A stretch of 64,000 bases of DNA from Gilliamella sp. N-G2 (GCF_002142215.1 NZ_NAST01000011.1:1-64000); one strand, 5' to 3'; positions 14,738 through 23,916 are shown, numbered from the stretch's first letter. Translations and numbers: made by a program. The notes: generated from the letters alone by a model not told the origin.

Positions 14738-15922
14738 ATGCAAACTAAAATTACAATTATCGGTGCTGGTGCTGCGGGGCTTTTTTGTGCCGGATTATTA
14801 GGGCAAAAAGGTTATGATGTGACTGTCATTGATAACGGTAAAAAATTGGGTCGCAAAATTTTAATGTCTGGCGGTGGTAAATGTAATTTTACTAACCTAA
14901 ATGTTGAATCTACCCATTATATTTCTCAAAATCGTCATTTTTGCAAGTCAGCGTTAAAGCGCTATACTCAATGGGATTTTATCCAGCTAGTTAATCAATA
15001 TCATATTGGCTACCATGAAAAAGATCATGGTCAGTTATTTTGTGATAATTCAGCGCAAGATATTGTCGATATGCTTAGCCAAGAGTGCCAAAAAGGGCAA
15101 GTTAACTTTATGTTACAAACACAACTTGAGGATGTAGTATTAGCGGAGCAGGGTTTTAAATTACACACTTCCAAAGGTTACTTGCAAACGGATCACTTAA
15201 TTGTTGCAACCGGTGGGCAATCTATGCCCGCACTTGGTATGACAGCAATTGGCTATAAAATTGCTGAAAAATTTGCTATTCCAGTTGTCCCTGTAAAAGC
15301 CGGATTGGTGCCATTTACCTTACATAAACCGTTGTTAACAGTATTATCTTCGTTATCAGGAATCGCACTACTAATTGAAGTATCTAATAAACGTATCAGT
15401 TTTAAAGAAAACTTACTATTTACTCATCGAGGATTATCTGGACCAGCCATTTTACAAATCTCCAGTTATTGGCAAGCAGGTGAAGCAATAACGATCAATT
15501 TATTGCCTGACGTTGCTTTTGAGGAAGATTTTAAGCCTTTGTTAGATAATAATCGCAATCAAAGTCTTAAAAATTGTTTAGCGCAGATATTACCTAAACG
15601 GTTAATTGAAGCGTTAATGCAACTAAATTTGATCGTTGATACAACGGTTAAACAGTTAACGCCTACTGAGCAACAAGCACTGTATCAGACCTTAACAACA
15701 TGGAGCGTGACACCAAATGGAACTGAAGGTTATCGTACGGCAGAGGTGACCTTAGGTGGGGTAAGTTGTGATGCATTATCCTCAAAGACGATGGCGGTAA
15801 AAAATCAGCCTAATCTCTACTTTATTGGTGAAGTTGTAGATGTGGCCGGTTGGCTTGGTGGTTATAATTTCCAATGGGCTTGGAGCAGTGCATTTGCCTG
15901 CGCCCAAGCTTTTGGTGATTAA
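14738..15922 (+). CDS. yhiN: FAD-dependent oxidoreductase, YhiN/HI0933 family
   Basis: This soluble flavoprotein of the HI0933/YhiN family has unknown substrate and is sequence-collinear with E. coli YhiN (400 residues). It has the N-terminal dinucleotide-binding motif IIGAGAAGLFCAGLLG, then the family signature GRKILMSGGGKCNFTN, and the C-terminal FAD-contacting GEVVDVAGWLGGYNFQWAWS. I prefer the ATG at 14738 (394 residues). The promoter -10 ends at 14705, which would leave only about 8 bases of leader before the alternative ATG at 14720. The stop overlaps the stop of the convergent regulator gene by 4 bases. Confidence 0.9.
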   Translation: MQTKITIIGAGAAGLFCAGLLGQKGYDVTVIDNGKKLGRKILMSGGGKCNFTNLNVESTHYISQNRHFCKSALKRYTQWDFIQLVNQYHIGYHEKDHGQLFCDNSAQDIVDMLSQECQKGQVNFMLQTQLEDVVLAEQGFKLHTSKGYLQTDHLIVATGGQSMPALGMTAIGYKIAEKFAIPVVPVKAGLVPFTLHKPLLTVLSSLSGIALLIEVSNKRISFKENLLFTHRGLSGPAILQISSYWQAGEAITINLLPDVAFEEDFKPLLDNNRNQSLKNCLAQILPKRLIEALMQLNLIVDTTVKQLTPTEQQALYQTLTTWSVTPNGTEGYRTAEVTLGGVSCDALSSKTMAVKNQPNLYFIGEVVDVAGWLGGYNFQWAWSSAFACAQAFGD

Positions 15923-17340
15923 CTATCAATTACTCCCATTTGTATATTATATTTCTTCACCTTATATTGTAATGTGGTGCGCGAAACATTAAGTAATTTT
16001 GCCGCTGTAATAATTTTACCGTTGGCTTGATTTAATGCATCAACAATAATTTGCTTTTCATAGTTTTCAACTTGTTCGGTTAGATTGCCGGTTATCTCTT
16101 TAATATTTGGCTTTTCAAGCTTAGCTTCTTCTTGTGGAAAAGGGCTTGGAAGATCAAATAACTCTTCATCAAGAACAATTTGTTGTAATTCTCCAGGCTC
16201 ATTTTGTAAAACCATACTACGGACGATAGCATTCTCTAGCATCCGTACATTCCCCGGCCAAGGTGCTGACATAAGTTGTTGTAAAGCATGTTCACTAATA
16301 CCGGTGATCACTAGGTTGACATCTGTTTTATGTTTATCGATAAAGTATCGTGCCAGTACCGGGATATCTTCTTGCCTTTCTCGGAGGGCAGGTAGTTTGA
16401 TTAAACCAACATTTAATCGATAAAATAGGTCACTGCGCATTTTACCGGATTTTAGCAATTCGACCGGTGATTCATTCATCGCCGCCACAATTCGCACATC
16501 GGCATGTTGCTCTTTATTACCGCCTAACGGCCAATAAGTTTTTTCTTGTAAGAAGCGCAATAGTTTACTTTGCATTTCAAGTGGCATTGCATTAAGTTCA
16601 TCAAGAAACAAGGTACCTCCATTAGCCAGTTCAAGATAACCTTGGCGATTTTCAGCACCGGTAAAGGCCCCTTTAACTGTCCCAAATAAGGTACTTTCAA
16701 TCAAGGTGGTTGGTAAAGCACTACAGTTAAGTGAAATAAACGCTTTATCGCGGCGATGGCTGGTTTGATGAATTAATCTGGCAAATAGCTCTTTACCAGT
16801 ACCAGTTTCACCAACAATTAATACCGGTACATCATTACTGCCTAGAATATTGGTCTGATCGATAACTTCTTGCATTTTTTTCGAAGCAAAAATGATTTCC
16901 GGCAGTGGTTGTTCTTTATTCTGATATAATTTTCTATTAAGGCGAAAAACTTGATCTTGTAACTGCCTAACATTGGATATATTTCGACCTATTTCGACTG
17001 CACCGATAATCTCTTTATTATGATTATAAAGCGGTACTGTTGTGTGTTGATAATCAACCAATTTACCCACATGATTATAATAAGTTTGATAGGTATCTTG
17101 ATATTCTTTACCTTGTAAAGCTTGTAGCATAGTACTATCTTCTTTTTTCAAATTAGGGTAAACTTTAAGCATTGGTTTACCGATGGCTTGCTCCATTGTA
17201 TAGCCATCAAGTTCTGCGCTTTCCTGATTGTAGTAAATGTATTTACCTTCTTTATCAATAATGGCCATTGGCTGATGTATTAGATCAAAAAAATGTTTAA
17301 ATATTTCCAATGCTTGTAATAATTCAGGATCAATTATCAT
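15919..17340 (-). CDS. Sigma-54-dependent enhancer-binding regulator with PAS domain
   Basis: This transcriptional activator opens sigma-54 promoters by ATP hydrolysis. The N-terminal PAS sensor (about 12-125) is followed by the AAA+ domain with Walker A GETGTGKE (177-184), the sigma-54 contact loop GAFTGA (224-229) and Walker B GGTLFLDE (241-248). A Fis-type helix-turn-helix lies at the C-terminus (AAKLLNVSRTTLQYKVKKY). It is transcribed divergently from the decarboxylase operon, whose promoter is a near-perfect -24/-12 element 180 bases away, so it is very probably the operon's own activator. The ligand sensed by the PAS domain is unknown; an amino acid substrate of the operon is the simplest guess. 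Confidence 0.92.
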   Translation of the reverse strand: MIIDPELLQALEIFKHFFDLIHQPMAIIDKEGKYIYYNQESAELDGYTMEQAIGKPMLKVYPNLKKEDSTMLQALQGKEYQDTYQTYYNHVGKLVDYQHTTVPLYNHNKEIIGAVEIGRNISNVRQLQDQVFRLNRKLYQNKEQPLPEIIFASKKMQEVIDQTNILGSNDVPVLIVGETGTGKELFARLIHQTSHRRDKAFISLNCSALPTTLIESTLFGTVKGAFTGAENRQGYLELANGGTLFLDELNAMPLEMQSKLLRFLQEKTYWPLGGNKEQHADVRIVAAMNESPVELLKSGKMRSDLFYRLNVGLIKLPALRERQEDIPVLARYFIDKHKTDVNLVITGISEHALQQLMSAPWPGNVRMLENAIVRSMVLQNEPGELQQIVLDEELFDLPSPFPQEEAKLEKPNIKEITGNLTEQVENYEKQIIVDALNQANGKIITAAKLLNVSRTTLQYKVKKYNIQMGVIDS

Positions 17341-17487
17341 GATTCTAAAGCCTTTTAAAAATTGGATTCTTGTTAAGTATAACTAGCGTTGATTTAAATA
17401 TCTTTCAAGTATTACTAAAAATAGTGTCAAATTTTTGTCATAAAAACATATTTTTTACTAAATGACTAATATTAAATTTGTAATTAT

Positions 17488-17499
17488 TTAGTTAACTAA
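17488..17499. promoter_or_regulatory. Palindrome upstream of the sigma-54 promoter, possible activator site
   Basis: TTAGTTAACTAA is a perfect 12-bp inverted repeat 23 bases upstream of the -24 element. Enhancer sites usually lie 80-150 bases upstream, so this could be a proximal activator site, a site for another regulator, or chance in A/T-rich DNA. Confidence 0.3.
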
Positions 17500-17521
17500 T
17501 TGATTATGTTTGTTTTTTAAG

Positions 17522-17538
17522 TTGGCACGGTGATTGCA
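17522..17538 (+). promoter_or_regulatory. Sigma-54 (-24/-12) promoter of the decarboxylase operon
   Basis: TTGGCAC-GGTGA-TTGCA matches the sigma-54 consensus TGGCAC-N5-TTGCA at every conserved base, with GG at 17524-17525 and GC at 17536-17537. Transcription would begin near 17549, about 48 bases before the start codon at 17597. The divergent sigma-54 activator gene makes the assignment strong. Confidence 0.9.
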
Positions 17539-17596
17539 TTGTAAGTGAGTAATTTTTTACTTACCTTTTTTTATGTACTAATTAACTGGAGGTCAT

Positions 17597-18994
17597 ATGT
17601 CCGACACAATTATGTCAAATTATAACAAATTACGTACCGATCTAATAACAAAAGATCGCCGTTTCAGTGCGCAAGACGGTAAACTTTGTTTTGACGGTGT
17701 GAATTTGGAAGAATTAGCCAAGAAATATCCAACACCTTTTTATGTATTTTCTGAAAAAGAAATTGACCGTAATATTCAGGAAATCAAAGATTCGTTTAAA
17801 GCTCATCCAAATACTAAAATTTTCTATGCGTCAAAAACTTGTTCAGTAATGGGTGTTCTTAAAGCGATTAAAGATGCGGGTATCTATGCAGAAGCGAACT
17901 CAATGTTTGAAGTGCGTAAATGTTTAGAAATCGGTTTTCCAGGTAGTCAAATTGTTTTCAACGGTGTGGTTAAAAAACCAGTTGATTTAGAATTTGCAAT
18001 CCAAAACGATCTTTATATCATCAACGTTGATAGCTTATATGAATTAGATATCATCGATGAAATTTCACGTCGCTTAAAGAAAGTAGCCAATGTTTGTGTG
18101 CGTGTTGAACCAAATGTTCCATCAGCAACTCACGCAGAATTAGTTACTGCTTACCACGCTAAATCAGGTATCGATTTAGAACAAGCTGAAGAAACTTGTC
18201 GTCGTATTCTTGAAATGCCTTATGTGCATTTACGTGGTTTACATATGCATGTGGGTGACCAAGTGCCTGAAGCAGAACCATTTGCTAAAGCAACCAAAGT
18301 ATTAGTTGATGAATCACGCCGTTTAGAAGAAGTTTTAGGCATTAAATTTGATTTAATCAACGTAGGTGGTGGTATTCCAGTTCCTTATAAATACGATGAT
18401 GAAAATGGTAATCCATTACAAGACAACATGTATGCCGGTATTACTGCACAAGATTTCGCTGATGCGGTAATTAGTGAAGTTCACAAATGGCGTACAGACG
18501 TTGAAATCTGTATCGAACCAGGTCGTAAAGTTACCGGTTCAGCAGGTGTGCTTTTAACTGAAGTTGCTTGTGAAAAACGTAAAACTAACTACGATTTAGA
18601 CGGTAACATTGAAGAACATGTTGAATGGAAATTTGTTGATGCGGGTTATAGCGTATTATCTGACAGCCAACACTTTGATTGGTTCTTCTATGTTTATGAT
18701 GCGTCAAAAATTACTGAACAACATGATGAGTACATTAAATTAGCTGGTCCATTATGTGATGGTGGTGACTATTTCCACGTTGGTGTTAAAGGTGAAGAAT
18801 TCTTATTACCTAAAGACACTCAAATTGGCGATATCATTGCTTTCCTTGATGCTGGTGCTTATACCATCGAAAGCCAAACGGTTTATAACAATCGTCCACG
18901 TACAGCTGTTGTTATGATCGATAAAGAAGGCAAAGACCGATTGATTCGCCGTGAAGACACTTACGAGGATATGGTTGGATACGACGTGTATTAA
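17597..18994 (+). CDS. Fold-III PLP decarboxylase, D-ornithine/D-lysine decarboxylase (DokD)-like
   Basis: This PLP enzyme belongs to the alanine racemase/LysA fold. The N-terminal TIM barrel carries the Schiff-base lysine in FYASKTCS (Lys80), the phosphate-binding [10 protein letters not shown] and CIEPGRKV. The C-terminal beta domain carries the second active-site motif [10 protein letters not shown]. Length is 465 residues. LysA and biosynthetic arginine decarboxylases share this fold, but a catabolic operon with a racemase, an exchanger and a sigma-54 activator matches what I recall for Salmonella DokD, which decarboxylates D-lysine/D-ornithine to cadaverine/putrescine. TGGAGG precedes the start by 4 bases. 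A simple diaminopimelate decarboxylase role is less likely, given the neighbours. Confidence 0.82.
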   Translation: MSDTIMSNYNKLRTDLITKDRRFSAQDGKLCFDGVNLEELAKKYPTPFYVFSEKEIDRNIQEIKDSFKAHPNTKIFYASKTCSVMGVLKAIKDAGIYAEANSMFEVRKCLEIGFPGSQIVFNGVVKKPVDLEFAIQNDLYIINVDSLYELDIIDEISRRLKKVANVCVRVEPNVPSATHAELVTAYHAKSGIDLEQAEETCRRILEMPYVHLRGLHMHVGDQVPEAEPFAKATKVLVDESRRLEEVLGIKFDLINVGGGIPVPYKYDDENGNPLQDNMYAGITAQDFADAVISEVHKWRTDVEICIEPGRKVTGSAGVLLTEVACEKRKTNYDLDGNIEEHVEWKFVDAGYSVLSDSQHFDWFFYVYDASKITEQHDEYIKLAGPLCDGGDYFHVGVKGEEFLLPKDTQIGDIIAFLDAGAYTIESQTVYNNRPRTAVVMIDKEGKDRLIRREDTYEDMVGYDVY

Positions 18995-19002
18995 TCATGA
19001 GC

Positions 19003-19029
19003 TATCTGGGGCACTTAGTGCTCCAGATA
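19003..19029 (+). other. Intercistronic hairpin after the decarboxylase gene
   Basis: The 12-bp arms TATCTGGGGCAC and GTGCTCCAGATA (one G-U pair) close a TTA loop 8 bases after the stop codon. No T run follows, so it is more likely an RNA-stabilising or partial attenuating structure than a full terminator. Confidence 0.6.
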
Positions 19030-19049
19030 TTATAATGTGAGGTTATTTT

Positions 19050-20462
19050 ATGAGTGATTCTAAAGATTCAAGTTTACTTGGTATTAAAGACATTGTGTTT
19101 ATGAATGTTATTGCCATACTAAGTTTACGTCAAATTCCTAATGTTGCTCCTTATGGAGCGTCAGCAATGGTGCTTTGGCTACTTGCTGCATTTTGTCTGT
19201 TTTTCCCATTAGCTATGGTTTGTGGTGAACTTTCTACTGGTTGGCCAAAAGATGGTGGGATATTTGTTTGGGTAAAAGAAGCTTTTGGTAAACGAGTTGG
19301 CTGGATAGTGGTCGTTTGTTTCCTATTCTCATGCGTACTTTTCTTCCCATTAATGTTGCAATTTGGCTTTACGGCAATTGGTTACATGTTTAGTCCTGAA
19401 TTAGCGCAAAATCAGGTGTTTATTGGTGTTGGCTCCATGGTGGTATTCTGGATCTTAACATTAATGAATATCAAAGGGATGAAATGGACTAAAATCATTA
19501 ACAGTGTTAGTGCTTGGTTAGGGGTATTTATTCCTGCTGCTATTATCGTGTTATTAGCTATTGTCTGGTTAATGACTGGTCATCCAATGGCAACTGATTA
19601 TAGTCATGTTAGTGATTGGATTCCGGATTTAAGTAGCTGGGATACTATTGTCTTTTTATCAAGCATGATGTTCGCTTTTGCTGGACTTGAAGTTGCACCA
19701 ATGATTGCTGGTCGTACTCGTGATCCACAACGAGACTTCCCTAAAGCAATGGCAGTATCTGCAATTGTTATTGTAGGTATCTATATGATCGGTACTTGGG
19801 CAATTAACACTTTATTACCAGCTGCTGATACTGATATTGTTGCCGGTGTAATGCAAGCGATGGAAGCAGCCGCTGAAGAATTAAATATGCCTTGGTTATT
19901 ACCTGTAATGGCAATCTGTTTATTCTTTGGTGCATTAGGTCAAATTAACTCATGGTTAGTTGGTCCTATCTATATGTTACAAGAAGCATCAAAAGAAGAT
20001 AATTTACTTGGTGAACGTATTGGTCGTTTACATCCGGTATATCAAACACCAGCATTTGCTTTAGTTATCCAAGCAATCATTGTAACGGTACTTTGTTTCT
20101 CAACGTTTGTATCACCAAGTATTGCTGCTGCATATTGGATGTTAACTGCATTAACAACCATTTGTTACTTTATCCCTTATTTAGTGATGTTTATTGCTTA
20201 CTATCGCTTACGTATTACTCAACCAGATGTACCACGTAGCTTTAAGATCCCAGGTAAAGTATTACCAATTGTTTTACCAGGTTTAGGCTTCTTATCTACG
20301 CTATTTGCGGTGATCTTAGTGTTTATTCCACCAGCACAAATTGATATGGGTGGATATGTTGAGTACATCGCGAAAATTGTTGGTGGTGCAGTGCTTGCAA
20401 TTGTGTTAGCTGAATGGATATACCATCGCGCACAAAAACGTAATCGCTTGCAACAACAATAA
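19050..20462 (+). CDS. APC-family amino acid transporter, probable substrate/product exchanger
   Basis: This 470-residue inner-membrane protein has about 12 hydrophobic segments and belongs to the amino acid-polyamine-organocation superfamily, close to the glutamate:GABA antiporter type (GadC-like). Visible features are the first-helix NVAPYGASAMVLW region, GELSTGWPKDGG in helix 2 and FAFAGLEVAPMIAGRTRDPQRDFP around helix 6. It lies between the decarboxylase and the racemase in the sigma-54 operon, with a good GAGG ribosome binding site. In comparable operons such a transporter exchanges the amino acid for the decarboxylated amine. The substrates here would then be lysine/ornithine and cadaverine/putrescine, which is inference from context. 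Confidence 0.87.
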   Translation: MSDSKDSSLLGIKDIVFMNVIAILSLRQIPNVAPYGASAMVLWLLAAFCLFFPLAMVCGELSTGWPKDGGIFVWVKEAFGKRVGWIVVVCFLFSCVLFFPLMLQFGFTAIGYMFSPELAQNQVFIGVGSMVVFWILTLMNIKGMKWTKIINSVSAWLGVFIPAAIIVLLAIVWLMTGHPMATDYSHVSDWIPDLSSWDTIVFLSSMMFAFAGLEVAPMIAGRTRDPQRDFPKAMAVSAIVIVGIYMIGTWAINTLLPAADTDIVAGVMQAMEAAAEELNMPWLLPVMAICLFFGALGQINSWLVGPIYMLQEASKEDNLLGERIGRLHPVYQTPAFALVIQAIIVTVLCFSTFVSPSIAAAYWMLTALTTICYFIPYLVMFIAYYRLRITQPDVPRSFKIPGKVLPIVLPGLGFLSTLFAVILVFIPPAQIDMGGYVEYIAKIVGGAVLAIVLAEWIYHRAQKRNRLQQQ

Positions 20463-20481
20463 AATATAGAGGAGTAATTTT

Positions 20482-21588
20482 ATGTACAAACCTATATTGG
20501 AAATTGATTTAGGTAAATTAAAAGACAATGCTCGTGTTGAAAAAGAGCTATTGGCTAAACACGGCATTGAAGTAATGGCAGTAAATAAAGTCTTTGACGG
20601 TTGTGTGGAGACCGCCAAAGCGGTACTTGATGGTGGCATTGATGTCATCGCCGAATCAAGAACTTACAATTTGAAGAAACTTAAAGACGCTTTAAATTGT
20701 AAAACTTGTTTACTACGTAGTCCTTGCTTAAGCGAGATCAGCGAAGTAGTTAAATATGCTGATATTAGCTTGAACAGTGAAAAACAAGTTATCCAAGCAC
20801 TTTCTGATGAAGCGGTCAAACAGCAAAAAGTCCATCAAGTCCTATTAATGGTTGATATGGGGGATTTGCGTGAAGGTATTTGGTTTGAACATGTCGATGA
20901 TATTATCGAGACAGTCAAACTTATCCTTTCTCTACCCGGCGTTGAGCTGTATGGGCTGGGTACTAACTTTAATTGCTATGGTACGGTTCTACCAACTGTT
21001 AAAAATGGTGTGGACTTTTTACATATAGCGCGTAAAGTAGAGCAAGCTTGTAATATCAAGATCAAGTATCTATCAGCTGGTAACTGTACAAGTTATCATC
21101 TGCTTGATAAAGGGATCTGGCCAGAAGGACTTAATCACATCCGAATTGGTGGTTTACATGAGTTTGGTATTGAGTATGTGGATATGAAATATCTTGATGA
21201 ATTTCATCACTCAAACAAACCTGTCGAAAAAGCTTGTAGTGACATGTATAAATTATATGCACAAATTATTGAGCTTAATAGTAAACCAACGGTTCCTGTC
21301 GGTGAGCTAGGTGTTGATGCCTTTTTGAACAGCAAAACTTTTGTTGATCATGGTACTCGCAAACGAGCACTTCTTGCTTTTGGCCGACAAGATGTACCAG
21401 CAGAAAGCTGTATACCGATTAATGATAACATTACGGTATTGGGTCAAACTAGCGATCATACTATTGTTGATATCGAAGATGTTTCTGAAACATTACGAGT
21501 TGGCGATATGATTGGCTTTGAACTTGATTACACAGCTCTTCTTATGGCTTGCCAAACCAACGGTGTAGAAAAACGGTTTGTTTATTAA
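20482..21588 (+). CDS. Ornithine-racemase-like PLP enzyme (alanine racemase N-terminal fold)
   Basis: This 368-residue fold-III PLP protein resembles the clostridial ornithine racemase (Orr) rather than Alr. The N-terminus reads PILEIDLGKLKDNARV, and the putative Schiff-base lysine lies in VMAVNKVFDG (about residue 36). The strands VDVIAESR-like, ADISLNSEKQ and MVDMGDLREG are diagnostic of this group, as is GLGTNFNCYG. It starts 19 bases after the transporter gene with a GAGG ribosome binding site. Paired with a DokD-like decarboxylase it would convert L-ornithine/L-lysine to the D form before decarboxylation. It could instead be specific for another basic amino acid. Confidence 0.85.
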   Translation: MYKPILEIDLGKLKDNARVEKELLAKHGIEVMAVNKVFDGCVETAKAVLDGGIDVIAESRTYNLKKLKDALNCKTCLLRSPCLSEISEVVKYADISLNSEKQVIQALSDEAVKQQKVHQVLLMVDMGDLREGIWFEHVDDIIETVKLILSLPGVELYGLGTNFNCYGTVLPTVKNGVDFLHIARKVEQACNIKIKYLSAGNCTSYHLLDKGIWPEGLNHIRIGGLHEFGIEYVDMKYLDEFHHSNKPVEKACSDMYKLYAQIIELNSKPTVPVGELGVDAFLNSKTFVDHGTRKRALLAFGRQDVPAESCIPINDNITVLGQTSDHTIVDIEDVSETLRVGDMIGFELDYTALLMACQTNGVEKRFVY

Positions 21589-21596
21589 TATGTATC

Positions 21597-21618
21597 AGCT
21601 GCTGGGCAACCAGCAGCT
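21597..21618 (+). other. Intercistronic hairpin with GCAA tetraloop
   Basis: The perfect 9-bp arms AGCTGCTGG and CCAGCAGCT close a GCAA (GNRA-type) loop 8 bases after the racemase stop. No T run follows. It sits at the same relative position as the hairpin after the decarboxylase gene. Confidence 0.65.
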
Positions 21619-21642
21619 ATTATTGATTACTAGGCGGTTTAC

Positions 21643-23040
21643 ATGGCAACATCAGAATCTCAAGAAAGTCCTTATCCCAGTACCTTAAAGAAAAACTTAA
21701 AAAATCGTCATTTATTGATGATTTCCTTAGGTGGCTCAATTGGTACTGGATTATTTATTGGTATCGCAGCACCACTTAGCACGGTTGGACCTTTAGGGAC
21801 CATTATCGCATATCTACTTGCGGGTAGTATTATGCTATCTACTATGCTTTGCTTAGGTGAGCTTTCTTGTGCATTCCCGCATGCGGGTTCTTTTCAACAT
21901 TATGCATTAATGTTTATACCACATCCTATCTGGAGTTATACCATTGGCTGGTTATATTGGCTAAGCTGGGTGCTGTCTATGGCGGCTGACTTAACTGCAG
22001 CTTCTATGATTGCTCATCAAGTTTTTTCCTCTATCCCCATCTACATTCTTAGTCTAATTATTTTAACCGTTATCACTTGTGTCCATTTAACTTCGGTTCG
22101 CGCCTTTGGTGAAAGTGAATACTGGTTTTCAACGATTAAAGTATTAGCTATTATTGCGTTTATTGCAGTTGGTATATATCTACTTTATCAACAATATAAT
22201 CAAACGCATGAGTTACCAACTTTTAAGACAGAGCAGGGTTGGTTTCCTAATGGCTTTTTATCCATCTTTGTCTGTATGACGATTGTTACCTATTCATTTC
22301 AGGGCGTGGAATTAATCGGTAGTGCTGCCGGTGAAGCGCAATCACCACAAACGGTATTACCGAAAATTATTACTGGTGTGGCGTTTCGTATCATCTTGTT
22401 TTATGTGTTAGCGATAGCCGTATTAGCACTGGTTTATCCTTATGGCACAACACATGATGAGATTAGTCCATTTGTTTGGGTATTTAATAAAGCGGGGATT
22501 AACTTTGCTTCCTATGCGATGCTGTTTGTTATCTTTTGTGCGGCGATTTCGGCTGCTAATTCAGCAGTTTATGCTAGTTCGCGAATGCTATGGTCGATGG
22601 CTCAGGATAATTTAGCGCCAAAATCTTTTTCAAAAGTGAACAAACGCGGCGTGCCAACCAAAGGAATATTATTTATCGCCATTATTGCCTTAGTTTCGCT
22701 ATTTTCAAAATATATCGCGGCTGAAAAATTATATCTCTATTTAGTGGCAAGTACCGGACAAGTTGGTTGTTTTGCGTGGATAATTATTGCTTGGTGTCAG
22801 TACCAATTTCGCAAAGGTGTGAATCAAGGTAAGTATACTAAAGAGATGATTAAATTTAAATCACCGTTATTTCCTTGGTTAGCGATGATCTCCATTATTG
22901 TTAACATCATTATTATTGTTGGCGTATGGTTTGGTGAATCAGGGCATTTTATTTTATTATCAGAAATGCTTTTAATTTTTGTTATCTTAGTTTCATACTA
23001 CTTTTTTAAAAAACGATATTTAAATAATAGATTAAATTAA
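21643..23040 (+). CDS. LysP-like amino acid permease (AAT family)
   Basis: This 465-residue inner-membrane amino acid:proton symporter belongs to the APC superfamily, AAT group. The N-terminal LKKNLKNRHLLMISLGGSIG and GTGLFIG are the classic AAT signature. It is followed by GELSCAFPHAGSFQHYA and the helix 6-7 motif FQGVELIGSAAGEAQSPQ. About 12 hydrophobic helices are visible. The nearest well-known relative in layout is the lysine permease LysP. As the last gene of the sigma-54 operon it probably imports the basic amino acid processed by the racemase and decarboxylase. Confidence 0.88.
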   Translation: MATSESQESPYPSTLKKNLKNRHLLMISLGGSIGTGLFIGIAAPLSTVGPLGTIIAYLLAGSIMLSTMLCLGELSCAFPHAGSFQHYALMFIPHPIWSYTIGWLYWLSWVLSMAADLTAASMIAHQVFSSIPIYILSLIILTVITCVHLTSVRAFGESEYWFSTIKVLAIIAFIAVGIYLLYQQYNQTHELPTFKTEQGWFPNGFLSIFVCMTIVTYSFQGVELIGSAAGEAQSPQTVLPKIITGVAFRIILFYVLAIAVLALVYPYGTTHDEISPFVWVFNKAGINFASYAMLFVIFCAAISAANSAVYASSRMLWSMAQDNLAPKSFSKVNKRGVPTKGILFIAIIALVSLFSKYIAAEKLYLYLVASTGQVGCFAWIIIAWCQYQFRKGVNQGKYTKEMIKFKSPLFPWLAMISIIVNIIIIVGVWFGESGHFILLSEMLLIFVILVSYYFFKKRYLNNRLN

Positions 23041-23056
23041 TCTTATTCTTTATTTA

Positions 23057-23092
23057 TGTAATCACCTAAACTCTCAATTAAAGGTGATTACA
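23057..23092. terminator. Hairpin ending the decarboxylase operon
   Basis: TGTAATCACCT and AGGTGATTACA form a perfect 11-bp stem with a 14-base loop, 17 bases after the permease stop. There is no clear T run, so it may be an inefficient or Rho-assisted terminator. Confidence 0.5.
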
Positions 23093-23114
23093 TACTATCA
23101 GTGATAACTATCTT

Positions 23115-23136
23115 TATATCTATATCTATATCTATC
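23115..23136. repeat. Short tandem repeat (TATATC)3 plus TATC
   Basis: Three perfect hexamer copies and a partial fourth lie between the permease hairpin and the end of the marC-family gene. The repeat is non-coding. Slippage here would change only spacing. Confidence 0.7.
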
Positions 23137-23156
23137 TAAAAGATGGCTGGCCTTAC

Positions 23157-23762
23157 TTATTTTAGGAATGCAGAGACGCCAGTAAAAACAACTTGTGCCG
23201 CAATCGCTGATATTAATAATCCGGTGAGTTTTGACAAAATGGCAATACCGGTATTTTTTAACACTTTAGCAATGCTTTTAGCGCATAATAGCATGGCGTA
23301 AATACCACTTGAGGCAATCAATAACGAAAGGGCGCCAATCAGATTTTGCATAATACCAACTGAACTCGTCCCCATAACAATGATGGTACCGATAGATGCC
23401 GGCCCCATACATAGCGGTATTGCTAATGGCACGACACTAATATCATCATCGTCACTATGAATTTTATTTTTTTCAGGCGAATCATTCATTAATGTCACCG
23501 CGGTAATAAACAGTAATGCTCCCGAGCCAATTCTAAATGCGTCGAGTGTAAAACCAAACACGCTAAACATCGCATTACCAAAAAAGAATAGCACAATACC
23601 AATAATAAACACCGCACACGATGTTTTAAGTGCAGTTTTACGGCGTTGTTGTTCATCATATTGTTTGGTACCACTTAAAAATGCACTTAACACTGCTGGT
23701 GGCGTCATCAATGCAAATAACTTGGTTGTGGTGGCAAGAATCTCAACAAGATAGTTGTCCAT
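23157..23762 (-). CDS. MarC family integral membrane protein
   Basis: MarC-family proteins have six predicted helices and no settled function. E. coli has MarC, YchE and YhgN. This protein of 201 residues starts at the ATG at 23762 (MDNYLVEILATTTKLFALMTPP), preceded on the minus strand by AAAAAAGG and a TTGACA-like -35 at 23801-23806. Family features are the helix 1 proline pair, the loop with basic residues EQQRRKTALK, the GSGALLFITAVTLM helix and the conserved VPLAIPLCMGPASIGT. The frame stays open upstream into the rplS end, but that extension is hydrophilic and has no homologous counterpart. Confidence 0.88.
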   Translation of the reverse strand: MDNYLVEILATTTKLFALMTPPAVLSAFLSGTKQYDEQQRRKTALKTSCAVFIIGIVLFFFGNAMFSVFGFTLDAFRIGSGALLFITAVTLMNDSPEKNKIHSDDDDISVVPLAIPLCMGPASIGTIIVMGTSSVGIMQNLIGALSLLIASSGIYAMLLCAKSIAKVLKNTGIAILSKLTGLLISAIAAQVVFTGVSAFLK

Positions 23763-23840
23763 AGTGTTACCTTTTTTATCACTAGATATTGCTTGAAATG
23801 TGTCAACGATTGTTGGCGGGAATGAACTATAATACCCATA

Positions 23841-23864
23841 AAAACGGTCACCATAAAGGTGACC
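23841..23864 (-). terminator. Rho-independent terminator of the rpsP-rplS operon
   Basis: Read on the minus strand, GGTCACC and GGTGACC form a 7-bp stem with a 5-base loop, followed by G and five T. It lies about 50 bases after the rplS stop and ahead of the marC-family promoter region. Confidence 0.82.
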
Positions 23865-23916
23865 ATATTTAATTGGATATATTTTAATGTGTATATTAAA
23901 TATTAACCAATTGGAA

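Noticed and set aside
19003..19029. Riboswitch in the decarboxylase operon
   Set aside because: Only a simple hairpin is present, without conserved aptamer elements or an expression platform.
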